DNA from: Magnetococcales bacterium
GTDB taxonomy: Bacteria; Pseudomonadota; Magnetococcia; Magnetococcales; JADFYX01
Assembly (NCBI GenBank): GCA_015232365.1
Contig: JADFZU010000022.1
Location: 1 to 43,378, forward strand
Direction: 5' to 3'
Length of the DNA stretch: 43,378 nucleotides
The position numbers and the translations under genes are program-made. This document shows, piece after piece, positions 20,316 through 27,926 of this stretch. The notes under the pieces are model-generated. The model saw only the letters and a program-made list of their open reading frames with translations. It had not been told where the DNA came from and did not search any database. How positions within the stretch are numbered: position 1 is the stretch's first letter; the number at the start of each line of letters is the position of its first letter.

Positions 20316-21137
20316 ATGCCACGATTTATACCCATAATTCGCAGAAAAACCGAGACAACGGAAAACCCGTTTTGGATCAGTTATGCCGATCTAATGACCG
20401 CTCTGGTTATCCTGTTCCTGGTTATTATGAGCATCTCTATCGTCGCCATCTCCTCTCGACCAATTGTCGAAAAAAAAGAGCGTGATACTGAAATCAATGC
20501 TATTTTCGACCAGCTTGAAAAAATGGCAACAGCTAAAAACCTTGGTTTGAACATCAACCGCATCAACCACACCATAACATTTGGCAAAAATGCCCAGTTT
20601 AGCATTGATAGTTATCAACTTTCACCTGAAGCCCAGGCAAAACTCAGGGCTTTTGTCCCTATTATGCTCAAGGTAAAACACTCTGCAGAGGGCAAACGAT
20701 GGTTAAAACGGGTTCACATTGAGGGTTATACTGACGAGACTGGTAGCTATCTATATAATGTCCACCTGAGCCTTAAAAGAGCCGAAGCGGTTATATGTGC
20801 ATTATTCTCTGGAAATCTGCCAAAAAGTCTGGAGAGTCAACTGCAACAGCTACTGATTATTGATGGAGCATCTATTACCGGTATAAAAGATAGTTGGGAG
20901 GAGAGTCGCCGGGTAGATGTCAGGTTGGAGTTTCGCCAACCTGGAGATAGCAGCCAACCCACTGCCGTACCAAAAATGCCTCTGGGATTCTGCGTCATCG
21001 ACCAACATGATGAGACTACAACAGAGGCGGAAGCTTCTGAACCTGCGGTTATTGAACAGGTAAAAGATAAAGAGCCTGAACAGCCTGAGACAGAAAAGGT
21101 CAAACAAAAAATAAAATTGAAAAAAAGTGAACAGTAG
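20316..21137 (+). CDS. ZorB/MotB-like protein with OmpA-type peptidoglycan-binding domain
   Basis: A 273-aa protein with one N-terminal TM in the segment FWISYADLMTALVILFLVIM. Asp25 sits where MotB and ZorB carry the ion-binding Asp. Residues about 85-210 form an OmpA-like domain: QFSIDSYQLSPEAQAKL, HIEGYTDETGSYLYNVHLS, LKRAEAV and WEESRRVDVRL, all matching peptidoglycan-binding consensus positions. After residue 210 there is a charged, low-complexity tail ending in Lys/Glu. It closes the three-gene operon with the ZorA-like and HDOD genes. Inference: with the 1714-aa protein it forms a stator-type complex anchored to the cell wall. Classification as MotB/ZorB-like is secure; the biological role is not. 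Confidence 0.85.
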   Translation: MPRFIPIIRRKTETTENPFWISYADLMTALVILFLVIMSISIVAISSRPIVEKKERDTEINAIFDQLEKMATAKNLGLNINRINHTITFGKNAQFSIDSYQLSPEAQAKLRAFVPIMLKVKHSAEGKRWLKRVHIEGYTDETGSYLYNVHLSLKRAEAVICALFSGNLPKSLESQLQQLLIIDGASITGIKDSWEESRRVDVRLEFRQPGDSSQPTAVPKMPLGFCVIDQHDETTTEAEASEPAVIEQVKDKEPEQPETEKVKQKIKLKKSEQ

Positions 21138-21218
21138 TAGTAAAAAAAGCAGCATATTTGTGTTACACTCAAAATTAATTAGTGTTAATCTAGATCTTAA
21201 TTATATGTGAGGTGTTTT

Positions 21219-21611
21219 ATGAGGAGTATTATAGGTAAATTCAAGTTGGCGCTTGCACTCTTTGCACTTGTCTCATTTGGAGCTGTTAATAATAGTTCTG
21301 CAGATTGGGGTGGAATTGTAAGCTATCAAGAGGATGTCTATCCAATCATCCACTTCCGTTGCCTATCCTGTCATGGTGAGGGTGATGTTGGCACTGTACA
21401 GAGTGGCCTGAACCTCGAGACCTACGAAGGGCTTATGAAAGGGACAAAACATGGTCCGGTCGTAATACCTAAAAACCCTCTGATTAGCAACTTAAACGTC
21501 TTGGTTGAAGGGCGGGCTAAAGTTCGTATGCCACACAACAGAAAACGGTTGACCCCTTGTGATGTTGAGATTCTCCATCGCTGGGTACAACAGGGAGCAA
21601 GAAACAACTAA
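21219..21611 (+). CDS. Small periplasmic c-type cytochrome
   Basis: A 130-aa secreted protein: signal peptide (IIGKFKLALALFALVSFGAV..SSA), then DWGGIVSYQEDVYPIIHFRCLSCHGEG with one CxxCH haem site, GLNLETYEGLMKG, VIPKNPLISNL and a C-terminal VRMPHNRKRLTPCDVEILHRWVQQGA. The Met in VRMPH is a likely sixth ligand. This pattern is that of the short planctomycete-type cytochrome c domain. ATG 21219 has GAGGTG 8 nt upstream; the longer GTG frame at 21207 includes that site. It follows the ZorB-like gene by 81 bp and may or may not share its transcript. Electron partner unknown. Confidence 0.82.
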   Translation: MRSIIGKFKLALALFALVSFGAVNNSSADWGGIVSYQEDVYPIIHFRCLSCHGEGDVGTVQSGLNLETYEGLMKGTKHGPVVIPKNPLISNLNVLVEGRAKVRMPHNRKRLTPCDVEILHRWVQQGARNN

Positions 21612-21651
21612 TAAATCTGCTACCCTGGAAACTGCTGTTTCTATAATTATT

Positions 21652-21690
21652 CCAGGAGCCAGCTTGTATATAACTTAAGCTGGCTCCTGG
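21652..21690. terminator. Perfect 14-bp hairpin, terminator-like without T tract
   Basis: CCAGGAGCCAGCTT and its exact complement flank an 11-nt loop, 41 bp after the cytochrome gene. No T run follows on either strand, so it may be an mRNA-stabilising or attenuating hairpin rather than an intrinsic terminator. The 397-bp gap 21612-22008 holds this hairpin and a sigma-54 promoter; nothing else is recognised. Confidence 0.6.
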
Positions 21691-21917
21691 CGTGTGGAAT
21701 AAATGCCAAACAGATGGCAAATATCTGGCAAAATTCTGTCATATTTTTTTGACTCTCTTCCTGCAACAGCTCTACATTACAAATTTTCGCCCAAACCCAC
21801 TCTACAAAACATTTCTCAAATAACCCACCAAAACCATTGAATTAACTACATAATTTACGTTTAAACCAACTTAGAAACGCAACAAAAGAGAACAATTCAA
21901 ACTTTCACTCTCATTAA

Positions 21918-21932
21918 TGGCACACACATTGC
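21918..21932 (+). promoter_or_regulatory. Sigma-54 promoter of the 83-aa gene
   Basis: TGGCACACACATTGC matches TGGCACG-N4-TTGC at every conserved position except one, with correct GG/GC spacing. It lies 76 bp upstream of the ATG at 22009. Confidence 0.8.
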
Positions 21933-22008
21933 GTAAGCTAGAATAGTAATAGAGCTTATAATTACTTACAGAACGCTTATTGCAGTATAAATTTAAGGAG
22001 CTTTTGAG

Positions 22009-22260
22009 ATGAAATATGTAGTGGAACTATTTGATGGCCGGTCAGTGCGTGGAATGTTGGTTGCTCAAGACCAGTTGGCTAATCTTCTTTCTAGCTTGGA
22101 TCAACTAGACCCAGCCCTTGGAGTTATTGTTCTTGACGTAACCCCTGAGCATACATGGCGGGCAAACCAAGATGCTCAAGCAGAGCCGATGCCAGCTCTT
22201 AGTTCATTTGAGAATATTGACAGCAGCCGCCGGACTCCAGTCGACCAGATGATGGTATAG
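22009..22260 (+). CDS. Unknown 83-aa protein
   Basis: I do not recognise this family. The N-terminal 50 residues look folded (VVELFDGRSVRGMLV, LLSSLDQLDPALGVIVLDV) and the remainder is polar, ending RTPVDQMMV. There is no signal peptide or TM. It is very likely a real gene: AAGGAG lies about 10 nt before the ATG, and a near-consensus sigma-54 promoter is 76 bp upstream. It stands alone between the cytochrome gene and the convergent hemerythrin gene, with its own control. It could be a small regulatory or adaptor protein of a sigma-54 regulon, but there is no direct evidence. Confidence 0.75.
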   Translation: MKYVVELFDGRSVRGMLVAQDQLANLLSSLDQLDPALGVIVLDVTPEHTWRANQDAQAEPMPALSSFENIDSSRRTPVDQMMV

Positions 22261-22350
22261 TAAAAGCTTGATGGAAAAAGATATAAGCAAGCAGGATTAA
22301 TGCTGTATGGCTTATATTTATCTCATCGACTTTGATATTAAGTTGTAGAT

Positions 22351-22436
22351 AGGTACGGCAGTTGAGCGTAGAAAACTGTGCAAAATATTTTAAATAAATA
22401 TCTGCACATGTGAAAGCAAGAACAACTGCCGAACCT
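22351..22436. repeat. Nested inverted repeats in the convergent gap
   Basis: An outer inverted repeat (AGGTACGGCAGTTG at 22351-22364 with CAACTGCCGAACCT at 22423-22436, 13 of 14 paired) encloses an inner one (TGTGC...ATATTT with AAATAT...GCACA). The region lies between the 83-aa gene and the end of the hemerythrin gene. It may terminate both transcripts, encode a structured RNA, or be a small mobile-element remnant. Confidence 0.5.
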
Positions 22437-22439
22437 AGA

Positions 22440-23111
22440 TTACAGTGTCTGTACGGTCTTCAAAAGTGATTCTGACTGACCAGTTAGGTGCATGTCACCC
22501 ATTCTATATAACATCTGCTCTTCCTTGATGTTGTGCTGACGCATTACCACCATTAAGGTTGTGGTGATTTTGGAGATAGCTTCGCTATCCTCTTTATCAA
22601 CGGCATCCTGCATATCTACCAGCAGACCACGCATCTGTGTATGCTCCATACGCATTACCATTGTCGGCCCTTGGGTCATGCCTGTCGCCTCCTCAAAGGC
22701 AGGAAAAAAACCCTCCTCCTCCATGGTGAAATGGTGGTTCATTCCTAAAATAAACTCAGCAAAATTTTTCTTGGCTTGCTTAATGTCGCCTTTTTGGGCC
22801 GCAGCTTCAACCATTAAAAACAGCTCATCACATCGCTTATGATCATTGGTAAAAAGTTCTTCGACACTTCGTGGTGCAACTTCAGGCTCCAACCGGCTTA
22901 GAGCCACCCGCCAACATGTTGGGCCATCTTCCAACGGAAACCAGTCAAATTTACCCCACTGTTTTCCTTGTAGAGATGGCAGCAAAACTCTTAAATCAAA
23001 ATCTGCAACTATTTCTAGAGCACAATTTCCAGAAAGGGCACTGAAAACAGTCTCTAACTCAGACTGGGCCTGCTCACTACTCTTTCCTGACAAATCCAAA
23101 CTATCACCCAT
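22440..23111 (-). CDS. DUF2249-hemerythrin fusion protein
   Basis: A 223-aa soluble protein. Residues about 15-78 match DUF2249 (LEIVADFDLRVLLPSL, WFPLEDGPTCWRVAL). Residues about 85-215 form a hemerythrin-type diiron bundle with ligands in FTNDHKRCDELF, MNHHFTMEEEGFFPAF, MRMEHTQM and RQHNIKEEQML. Hemerythrins bind O2 or NO; those linked to DUF2249 often occur with nitric oxide and denitrification genes. The gene is divergent from an oxidase-like membrane protein across a 174-bp region carrying an FNR/Dnr-like operator. Inference: a low-oxygen or NO-responsive diiron protein. ATG 23111 has AGGAG upstream. Confidence 0.9.
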   Translation of the reverse strand: MGDSLDLSGKSSEQAQSELETVFSALSGNCALEIVADFDLRVLLPSLQGKQWGKFDWFPLEDGPTCWRVALSRLEPEVAPRSVEELFTNDHKRCDELFLMVEAAAQKGDIKQAKKNFAEFILGMNHHFTMEEEGFFPAFEEATGMTQGPTMVMRMEHTQMRGLLVDMQDAVDKEDSEAISKITTTLMVVMRQHNIKEEQMLYRMGDMHLTGQSESLLKTVQTL

Positions 23112-23191
23112 TTTAAAAACTACTCCTCAAAAATCATGTACTATTGGACAGATCAAACATAATATTAGTTGAACAATATAACAGCAATTTG

Positions 23192-23219
23192 CTATTGACG
23201 TATTGATAATAGTCAATAG
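23192..23219. promoter_or_regulatory. FNR/Dnr-like operator in divergent promoter
   Basis: TTGAT-AATA-GTCAA (23203-23216) matches the FNR-family box TTGAT-N4-ATCAA with one mismatch. It overlaps a perfect 8-bp inverted repeat CTATTGAC-N12-GTCAATAG (23192-23219). The site lies between the divergent hemerythrin and membrane protein genes, 67 bp from the plus-strand ATG. Confidence 0.6.
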
Positions 23220-23285
23220 AAACTCATTTTTATACGGTTTTTCAAAGACAAAAGCCAATTTAAGTTGGCTTTAAAGGATTACAAC

Positions 23286-24620
23286 ATGTTCTCAACCTCA
23301 GGCCTAAGTATTGACCAAGCTCCCCCGCTCCACCTGCCAATGCGTTTTTTTGCAACTGGTCCATTTTTTCTACTTTTGGCCGGATTGACATCTATTTTTT
23401 TTGCTGAGAATCTACTGTTAACCCCACTTATGCCGGAGACCGTAGCTCTGGTCCATTTAGCGGTGTTGGGCTGGATCTTAATGACCATGTTTGGTGCTAT
23501 GTATCAGATGATTCCGGTCTTGGCGAGTATTACGGTTCCAAAACCAGGACTTATTCCATGGGTCCACTCTCTTTTGATAATGGGCGTTGTAACCATGGCC
23601 TTGGGAATTGCCACAGATATTCACCCTTGGATGTTGCTGTTTGCCTCCTTGGGACTGGGTGGTAGTATTGCTCTATTTGTCATCCCTATTGCTATAGCTC
23701 TTTATAAAACCCCGACTAAACATCCAACAGTTACCGCCATGCGTATCTCTCTGATCTCATTGATTGGAGTTCTAGCAATGGGGGCACTCTTTCTTGGAGA
23801 GTACTCCCACGGTTTTTATGATTTCAACCGTCAGGCTTTGGTTGGCGTCCATCTGATATGGGGGCTGTTTGGCTGGGTCGGGACTTTGATTATTGGTGTT
23901 TCATTTCAAGTTCTGCCAATGTTCTATATGACTCAAGAATTCTGCACAAAACGGGCATCTACCGTCCTAAAAGCATGGGGTGCATCCCTGCTGCTCATAC
24001 CACAGGTTCTATTTTTCACACCGGAAAACACCATGTTATTGGTCGGTGCTTCTATTCCTGGAGTATTGGCCCTGGTTATTTATGGCGTCACAATTAAAAA
24101 CATGTTGGGAAACCGCAAAAGAGTCCGTATAGATCTGACCTACCGCTTCTGGATGTTTGGTTTTACTGCTGCTTTTATATCTCTAGTCCTCATGGCCTGT
24201 TGGCCGGTTATCGATGATGAAAAGCTGCGTATTATTTTTGGCATCTTCTTTATTCTAGGCTGGGCAACATCGATTCTATTTGGCATGCTGTATAAAATCA
24301 TCCCATTCTTGGTCTGGTTTCACCGTTTTAGCAGAATGGCCGGTCTGGTTAAAATCCCCATGATGGACGACCTTATGCCAGAAAAGCTAATAAAACTCCA
24401 TTTTCCACTTCATCTATTAACCACAGCTACATTTATTCTGGCGGCTTTTTTCGATATACACCAATTAACCATGCTAGCAGGTGGAGGACTGATTATCTCT
24501 GGCGGAATACTCGCCTACTCCATCTGGTTTGCCCTATCCATTGTACCGCCAGAAGCCCCAGAGGTTCCTGATTTTGAGTCATTTTTCAAAGATATGGAAA
24601 AAAAGCCTGTGGATGGTTGA
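23286..24620 (+). CDS. Polytopic haem-copper-oxidase-subunit-I-like / NnrS-like membrane protein
   Basis: A 444-aa protein with about 12 hydrophobic segments covering nearly its whole length. Histidines occur at membrane edges in contexts such as VALVHLAVLGWILMTMFG, LGEYSHGFYDF and LVGVHLIWGLFGW, resembling the catalytic-less relatives of cbb3 oxidase subunit I and NnrS found beside NO-related genes. No full binuclear-centre ligand set is evident to me. The gene diverges from the DUF2249-hemerythrin gene behind an FNR/Dnr-like site, which supports a role in NO or low-oxygen physiology. ATG 23286 is chosen over TTG 23265 because of AAGGA 9 nt upstream. Exact function uncertain. Confidence 0.75.
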   Translation: MFSTSGLSIDQAPPLHLPMRFFATGPFFLLLAGLTSIFFAENLLLTPLMPETVALVHLAVLGWILMTMFGAMYQMIPVLASITVPKPGLIPWVHSLLIMGVVTMALGIATDIHPWMLLFASLGLGGSIALFVIPIAIALYKTPTKHPTVTAMRISLISLIGVLAMGALFLGEYSHGFYDFNRQALVGVHLIWGLFGWVGTLIIGVSFQVLPMFYMTQEFCTKRASTVLKAWGASLLLIPQVLFFTPENTMLLVGASIPGVLALVIYGVTIKNMLGNRKRVRIDLTYRFWMFGFTAAFISLVLMACWPVIDDEKLRIIFGIFFILGWATSILFGMLYKIIPFLVWFHRFSRMAGLVKIPMMDDLMPEKLIKLHFPLHLLTTATFILAAFFDIHQLTMLAGGGLIISGGILAYSIWFALSIVPPEAPEVPDFESFFKDMEKKPVDG

Positions 24621-24691
24621 ATACACTATAGAGCGTCATAAACATCAAATTTATGATAAAAACAAATACCTCTCCTATATATTGAAATATT

Positions 24692-26092
24692 TTACTGAAT
24701 AGATTTAAGGCTAGCCATCAAATCACGCTGCTCTAGTACATCCAAATATTGACGGATTTTTTGTACATATCTGGTTGGCTCAGAGCCACGGGCATAACCA
24801 CGCTTCAGGGTGGTGTGGTATTTCTCTTGGGATAGTAGAGGCAGAACGGTGCGAAGAGTGTGCCAATGGTTTGGATCTTTGCCAAGACGGACGGCTAACT
24901 CCATGGCATCAGTCAGATGGCCTGGGCCTATGTTATATGCAGCAAGGGCAAACCAGGTCCGGTCTGGTTCGTGTATAGTATCTGGTAGTTTACGGCGAAT
25001 GTTGGCAAGATATTCAGCCCCGCCAAAAATACTCTGCTTAGGATCAAGACGATTTTTAACACCAACCCAGCGTGCCGTATCTTTTGTCAGCATCATTAAA
25101 CCACGAACACCGGTGTAGCTTGTTGATTCCGGGTCCCAGTGGGACTCCTGGTAAGATAGTGCAGCCAGCAACTGCCAAGACGTTCCATGCTTTTTTGCCG
25201 CTGATCGAAAGAGGTTCTCATAGGTCGGAAGGCGGTTTTTTATCCGGCGGAGAAAAAGACGGTTGTCCACATAGTCGTAATCTTGGTGGTAGGAGTCAAG
25301 ATGACCATAATAACGTTCGTAGATAGCCTCCAGGCGACCACTTCGCTTCATCTGATGAAACCATGCCGTTAATTCCCTGTTTAACAACATCGCCCGTCTA
25401 GGCATAACCCAGCCTAGAGACATGGTTGCCCCTATAGGAAATTTAACAACTAGCTCAGGAAAATAACGTCGATTAATAGAGACAATATTTGACTCTGCTA
25501 TAGTACAGTCTACATCACCAGACCACACTTTACCCAAAATCTGCTCTGATGATAGCTCGGGAGCGACAGACCAGGTAAGGCCAGGAACAATTCCTTTAAG
25601 CCTACCTAATAGATCAACGCTGGCCGCCTCACCCTCAACAACAAGATCGACCATTGCCAACTGCAATAGGTTGCTTGGCCTTCGGCCGCCACGACGACAG
25701 ACCACCTGCTGGTCTATCTCCTGATAAGCAGGTCCAAATCGGAAAGCTTTCTCAGGATCGGGAAAGATGGCTATGCCGGCAGCAGCTATATCAGCATCAC
25801 CCTCACGAATGGATTCCAACACATCTTGCCGGGAATCTAAAACCTTGAACTGCACCCTGACCCCAAGATGCTCCCCAAATGCTACCGCAAGGTCATGTTC
25901 AAAACCGACTATTTTTTGATCTCGGCCTTCATAATAGGTGGTTGGCGTATTGCGGGTAACAACAATAAGGGCCCCTCTCTCCCGAATTTCCTCAACCATG
26001 GGACGTTCAAGACGCAGGTCGCAACTAGAGATCATAAGCACAGTGCTAATCCCCAATATAAGACTTCTAACTTGATGCCCTGTCCAGCCCAT
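24692..26092 (-). CDS. mltF: Membrane-bound lytic murein transglycosylase F
   Basis: A 466-aa lipoprotein-type MltF. The lipobox is ISTVLMISSC. An SBP_bac_3-like domain follows (about 30-255: GALIVVTRNTPTTYYEG, GFEHDLAVAFGEHLG, DADIAAAGIAI), then an SLT domain (about 285-440) with catalytic Glu in ALSYQESHW, TGVRGLMMLTKDTA and FALAAYNIGPGHL. It cleaves peptidoglycan glycan strands to 1,6-anhydro products. ATG 26092 gives a proper lipoprotein signal, has CAGGA 8 nt upstream, and begins 4 bp after the amrS stop. The longer frame to 26209 lies inside amrS and would spoil the signal peptide. Downstream gene of an amrS-mltF operon. Confidence 0.9.
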   Translation of the reverse strand: MGWTGHQVRSLILGISTVLMISSCDLRLERPMVEEIRERGALIVVTRNTPTTYYEGRDQKIVGFEHDLAVAFGEHLGVRVQFKVLDSRQDVLESIREGDADIAAAGIAIFPDPEKAFRFGPAYQEIDQQVVCRRGGRRPSNLLQLAMVDLVVEGEAASVDLLGRLKGIVPGLTWSVAPELSSEQILGKVWSGDVDCTIAESNIVSINRRYFPELVVKFPIGATMSLGWVMPRRAMLLNRELTAWFHQMKRSGRLEAIYERYYGHLDSYHQDYDYVDNRLFLRRIKNRLPTYENLFRSAAKKHGTSWQLLAALSYQESHWDPESTSYTGVRGLMMLTKDTARWVGVKNRLDPKQSIFGGAEYLANIRRKLPDTIHEPDRTWFALAAYNIGPGHLTDAMELAVRLGKDPNHWHTLRTVLPLLSQEKYHTTLKRGYARGSEPTRYVQKIRQYLDVLEQRDLMASLKSIQ

Positions 26093-26096
26093 AAAA

Positions 26097-27161
26097 TTAT
26101 CCTGAAGACATGTTGACCTGCACCCTTTTTGCACCCCAATCACCAGGTTTTTCGGCAAAGACCCCGGCACAAGGCGTTGAACATCTTTTACAGCAGCCAT
26201 CTTCATCAAGATGCCACCTGCCTAGCTGATAGCGAACCCGCTCTATAAGGAGCTCCCCACAACTGTGACAGTAACTACTCTCACACACACTATCTGCTAT
26301 ATTACCAGTATACGCATACCTAACACCACTTTCCAATGCAATTTGCCTGGCTTTAGCTAATGTTTTTTGTGATGTAGGAGGAGTCTGCCCCATTTTCCAT
26401 GCCGGATGAAAGGCGGAAAAATGCATGGGAACATCTGGGCCAAGCCTATCGACAACCCACTGGGTCATATCTCTAAGTTCAGGCTCAGAGTCGTTCTGAC
26501 CAGGAATCAAAAGAGTGGACAGCTCCAACCAGACTGAAGTCTCCTTTTTTATATACTCCAAAATTTCCAATACCGGCTGCAAATGACCTCCAGCCAACTT
26601 GCTATAAAATGCCTCTGAAAAAGCTTTTAAATCAACATTGGCGGCATCCATAACAGGAAAAAATTTTTCAGCCCCTTTTTCGGTAATATATCCAGCAGTA
26701 ACGGCAACAGATTTAATCCCTTGCTCCCGACAGGCCAAAGCGGTATCGATTGCATACTCTAAAAAAATCACCGGATCATTATAAGTATAAGCAACGCTAT
26801 GGCTGCTGGTCTGCTTTGCCGCCATGGCAATAAGCTCTGGCTCAGCTCGATTGGCAACTGTATCCATCTGCCGGGATTTGCTGATATCCCAGTTTTGACA
26901 AAATTTACAAGTCAGATTACACCCTGCCGTACCAAAAGATAGAACCGGAGTGCCGGGGTAAAAATGGTTTAGGGGCTTTTTCTCGATAGGGTCAATACAA
27001 AAACCACTTGATCGGCCATATGTTGTCAGAACCATCTTATCGCCAGATCTGGCCCGAACAAAGCAGAGACCTCTCTGCCCCTCTGTCAACTGGCAAAAGC
27101 GGGGGCAGAGGTCACACTGTATCCGGCCATTATCTAGCTGGTGCCAAAAGCCTACATCCAT
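26097..27161 (-). CDS. amrS: AmmeMemoRadiSam system radical SAM enzyme AmrS
   Basis: A 354-aa radical SAM protein. The N-terminus has zinc/iron-like cysteines (CDLCPRFCQL, GLCFVR). The SAM cluster is GTAGCNLTCKFCQNWDISK, followed by YTYNDPVIFLEYA, DLKAFSEAFY, LLIPGQND and HFSAFHPAWKM. This is the AmrS pattern. The C-terminus adds two CxxC pairs (YCHSCGE, CKRCSTPC), an extra metal-binding tail. AmrS usually occurs with AMMECR1 and MEMO1 proteins, but neither gene is in this window. It runs into mltF with a 4-bp gap. ATG 27161 has AGGAG upstream. The substrate of the enzyme is not settled. Confidence 0.9.
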   Translation of the reverse strand: MDVGFWHQLDNGRIQCDLCPRFCQLTEGQRGLCFVRARSGDKMVLTTYGRSSGFCIDPIEKKPLNHFYPGTPVLSFGTAGCNLTCKFCQNWDISKSRQMDTVANRAEPELIAMAAKQTSSHSVAYTYNDPVIFLEYAIDTALACREQGIKSVAVTAGYITEKGAEKFFPVMDAANVDLKAFSEAFYSKLAGGHLQPVLEILEYIKKETSVWLELSTLLIPGQNDSEPELRDMTQWVVDRLGPDVPMHFSAFHPAWKMGQTPPTSQKTLAKARQIALESGVRYAYTGNIADSVCESSYCHSCGELLIERVRYQLGRWHLDEDGCCKRCSTPCAGVFAEKPGDWGAKRVQVNMSSG

Positions 27162-27348
27162 ACCTATACTCCTAATTTATCAAACATCTAACCTAGTATT
27201 CTCTATTGTTAACTAGATATATGCAATAGGAATTAAAGGGAAAACCATTGCATTTACGAAATATTTATGCCTAAATATCGTTTCTTTATATGTTCTTTTT
27301 TTTGACTAAGCGTATATCCTGACCATCACATAGAAGGAAACTAAATAA

Positions 27349-27828
27349 ATGGAAGAGACGATTAAGCTAGTAAAAAAAGCAATTGCTGCCGAAGTAACTG
27401 CTAGTGCTTTTTACTCCTTAGCATCAGAAGCTACTGAAAATGATGAAACTAGAATGGTATTTCTTGAATTATCAACTATGGAAGATGACCATGCCCAAGA
27501 GCTAGTTAATAAATTCAAGACTCTTTTTAGTGTTAGTGAGTTTGATGGCCAAGCCTACCTTGATGAGTTGATCAAAAATGATGCTGGTGCTGACATTGAG
27601 CAGACAGAGATTATCAATAAAGGTACACCACGGCAGGTTCTGGAACTTGCTATCTCTATGGAGAATAGAGCACAAGAGACCTACGCTACTTTGGCTGACG
27701 AGGTTGTTGAACCAACATTCAAGCAGTACTGCCTGGATCTAGCAGCAGAAGAGGTTAAACATGCTCTATTACTTTCTAGTGCTCTAGACTCATTGGATAT
27801 GGATATTGAAGACCGTCCGGCTCTATAG
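27349..27828 (+). CDS. Ferritin-like (rubrerythrin-type) diiron protein
   Basis: A 159-aa four-helix protein with the ligand pattern of erythrin/rubrerythrin diiron domains: AEVTASAFYSLAS, LSTMEDDHAQEL, SMENRAQETYATL and AAEEVKHALLL. The C-terminal rubredoxin domain of classic rubrerythrins is absent, so it is an 'erythrin-only' type. Such proteins handle peroxide or iron. AGAAGGA precedes the ATG. It converges on mamK with a shared terminator between them; being next to a magnetosome gene makes an iron-related role attractive, but that is inference. The divergent 187-bp gap to amrS is AT-rich with no motif I can defend. Confidence 0.87.
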   Translation: MEETIKLVKKAIAAEVTASAFYSLASEATENDETRMVFLELSTMEDDHAQELVNKFKTLFSVSEFDGQAYLDELIKNDAGADIEQTEIINKGTPRQVLELAISMENRAQETYATLADEVVEPTFKQYCLDLAAEEVKHALLLSSALDSLDMDIEDRPAL

Positions 27829-27851
27829 CTGTTAGTTAGTAAACTTGTTAT

Positions 27852-27892
27852 AAAAAAAGCCTATCCAATATATTATGGATAGGCTTTTTTTT
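27852..27892. terminator. Bidirectional terminator between ferritin-like gene and mamK
   Basis: The stem GCCTATCC/GGATAGGC, extended by A/T pairs to 14 bp, has A runs on the left and T runs on the right, so it can end transcription in both directions. It lies 23 bp after the ferritin-like stop and 34 bp from the mamK stop. Confidence 0.92.
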
Positions 27893-27926
27893 GTATATCT
27901 ACCACCCCAACTTGGGGGTAGATCAA

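Noticed and set aside
14262-21137. Complete Zorya anti-phage system
   Set aside because: Only ZorA- and ZorB-like genes are present; no helicase, nuclease or other Zorya effector gene is nearby, and the flanks are not a defence island.
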